Assembly: GCA_051453625.1 (NCBI GenBank)
Contig: JBOZIK010000001.1
Span: forward strand, 65,617,408 to 65,661,948
From: Welwitschia mirabilis
Taxonomy: Eukaryota; Gnetophyta; Gnetopsida; Welwitschiales
DNA: 44,541 bases
Reading direction: 5' to 3'
A program made the translations under genes and the position numbers. Of this stretch, positions 43,544 to 44,541 are shown piece after piece; position 1 is the first letter of the stretch; every line of letters starts with the position of its first letter. The notes under the pieces were generated by a model that had not been told where the DNA came from, did no database searches, and worked only from the letters and a program-made list of their open reading frames with translations.

Positions 43544-44018
43544 ACTAGAAAATAATCCTTAAAAATCATTACTCCTTATTAAAAATCTTTCAAAAAAATT
43601 TAATTCATCACTTAAGTTTTCTAATAAGTCCAACAAACTCAAGCCTAAATTCTTTCCATCCTAAACTAAAGCAAAATAGGTAGACTTTTCATGAGTTCAC
43701 AATTAAATCCAAAAGGCATTAGCTTCATAAAAGAAATAATGAGTTAAATACAACAAACTAAAGTAATTCGCCTTTGAAGTAGCACAAAAATTAACTAAGG
43801 TATAAATTAGAGTAAATTTAAAAATGAAGGAAAATAAAAAGTTAAGAATATAAAATTGTCCATAACTCTTTATAAAAGACCTTTACTCTTTTCCTAAGAT
43901 TTAAATAAATAAATAGCAAAGGATTTTAAAAAAACCTTCTCCTACTTACCAAGATCTTTTACCATTTCCAAAGTGTCTTATAAAAGATAACATAGAAAAA
44001 CAACAACTAGAGTTTTGA
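43544..44018 (+). other. Outer element, gag tail, not clearly readable
   Basis: By position this is the end of the outer gag. No conserved block can be read with confidence. It is followed directly by the linker at 44019. Confidence 0.45.
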
Positions 44019-44160
44019 GAAATTTTTAATGAAGTCAAAATTAAACTACCTTATTTTTAAGTAATTAAAAATATATCATCATATGCAAAGTTCCTTAAGG
44101 ATATGTGCATAACAAAAAAATGAATGAACATAAATAATAAAGCCTTTTTAGTTTAATAAA
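44019..44160 (+). pseudogene. Outer element: gag-protease linker remnant
   Basis: The frame reads EIFNEVKIKLPYF, a stop, VIKNISSYAKFLKDM, then CITKK, stop, NNKAFL. This matches the conserved Athila-group block EIFKKVxINIPLLDAIKQVPxYAKFLKDLC followed by KR and KKAFL. It is the same block with which position 1 of the window opens (KDL, then KVFL). It lies on the same strand as the gag at 31816-33146 and downstream of it, so it is the continuation of that gene beyond the nested insert. Confidence 0.74.
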
Positions 44161-44541
44161 CCAATCCAATCATTATTATGATGCCAATTGTATGTTTTGC
44201 AAGAAATTTAGATAATTTTAAGTATAAAATGACAATTATTGAAAGATAAGAATAAAATCATGGAAATGCACAATTACTAGTACATTTGGAGGCAATATAG
44301 ATCAATTCTAATACTTTATATTTTGAGGAGGAATTGTTGTTCTACAACACCAAATTTACTTGATTGAGAGCTTGAAGAAATCTATCGTCCCCTCCATCAT
44401 CTGGAAGACAACCTAGATGATACCTTTTACATGTTGATTAGGATGCTAACTAGACTACCATGAAGGCTAAATATAGAACACCCCTAGTATGGAATCATCT
44501 TCATCATCATCTGGATGATAAACAAAAGGACCATCTAATTT
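44161..44541 (+). other. Outer element, expected protease region, not readable
   Basis: Protease should follow here. I could not identify the active-site block before the window ends. Short TCATCATCTGG repeats occur at 44395-44520. Confidence 0.4.

Larger units (their letters stand above)
28648..44541 (+). mobile_element. Outer Athila-like element, interrupted by a nested element
   Basis: A + strand element with a 5' LTR (to 30167), a decayed primer site, a long leader, gag (31816-33146) and, after the 10.4-kb insert, the gag-protease linker (44019-44160). It then leaves the window. The gag C-terminal blocks before 33147 and the linker blocks after 43543 are consecutive parts of the same polyprotein in this family and are on the same strand, which supports the nested structure. 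Protease and pol would lie beyond the window. Confidence 0.68.

Noticed and set aside
1-44541. tRNA, rRNA, CRISPR array, bacterial operon or organelle insertion
   Set aside because: No cloverleaf, rRNA-like, spacer-repeat or ribosome-binding-site pattern was seen, and no stretch resembles plastid or mitochondrial genes.

Overview
This is repeat-rich nuclear DNA from a seed plant; species and chromosome cannot be told from the sequence. The evidence is a set of plant-specific retroelements: Athila-type Ty3/gypsy polyproteins, Ty3/gypsy-type LTRs primed by initiator-Met tRNA, and a plant L1-type LINE. The DNA is very AT-rich and mostly CpG-poor. Almost every reading frame is broken, often where CGA, CAA or CAG would have mutated to a stop. 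I see no intact host gene, no tRNA or rRNA gene, no CRISPR array and no bacterial-style feature. There are 25 runs of N, 17 of them exactly 100 bases. Sixteen are flanked by near-copies of the same sequence, so part of the apparent duplication is probably assembly artefact.

Layout. 1-5730: 3' part of a + strand Athila-like element: gag-protease junction, protease, a large deletion of most of pol, integrase C-terminus, polypurine tract and 3' LTR. 5731-9768: AT-rich, unrecognised, with a 453-bp duplication around a gap. 9769-20255: a + strand LTR element with about 2-kb LTRs (A at 9769-11867, partial B at 17117-17713, C at 18058-20255) and a decayed Met-tRNA primer site. Its internal region has no recognisable gag-pol but carries a GC- and CpG-rich island (12395-13710) with a possible PPR-protein fragment. 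20400-23300: two pieces of a + strand LINE with endonuclease and reverse transcriptase remnants. 24881-26701: a minus-strand LTR with an exact 12-base Met-tRNA primer site. 27370-28060: a fragment matching the 3' internal region of the Athila element further right.

28648-44541 is a nested pair. The outer Athila-like element (+) has a 5' LTR ending at 30167, a decayed Asp-tRNA primer site, a leader and a gag pseudogene. Its gag is interrupted at 33146. The insert is a minus-strand Athila element (33147-43543) with both LTRs, polypurine tract, primer site and a pol remnant (RT, RNase H, integrase). After 43543 the outer frame resumes with the gag-protease linker at 44019.

None of these elements looks able to move by itself: the RT active-site aspartates, protease Asp and integrase zinc finger are mutated where they can be read. 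The items most worth a second look are the CpG-rich island inside a CpG-depleted element, the inverted TGTCATCC-type motifs shared by two different LTRs, and a 65-bp tandem pair kept in two separate Athila copies. All calls come from reading translations and aligning by eye; identities are estimates.
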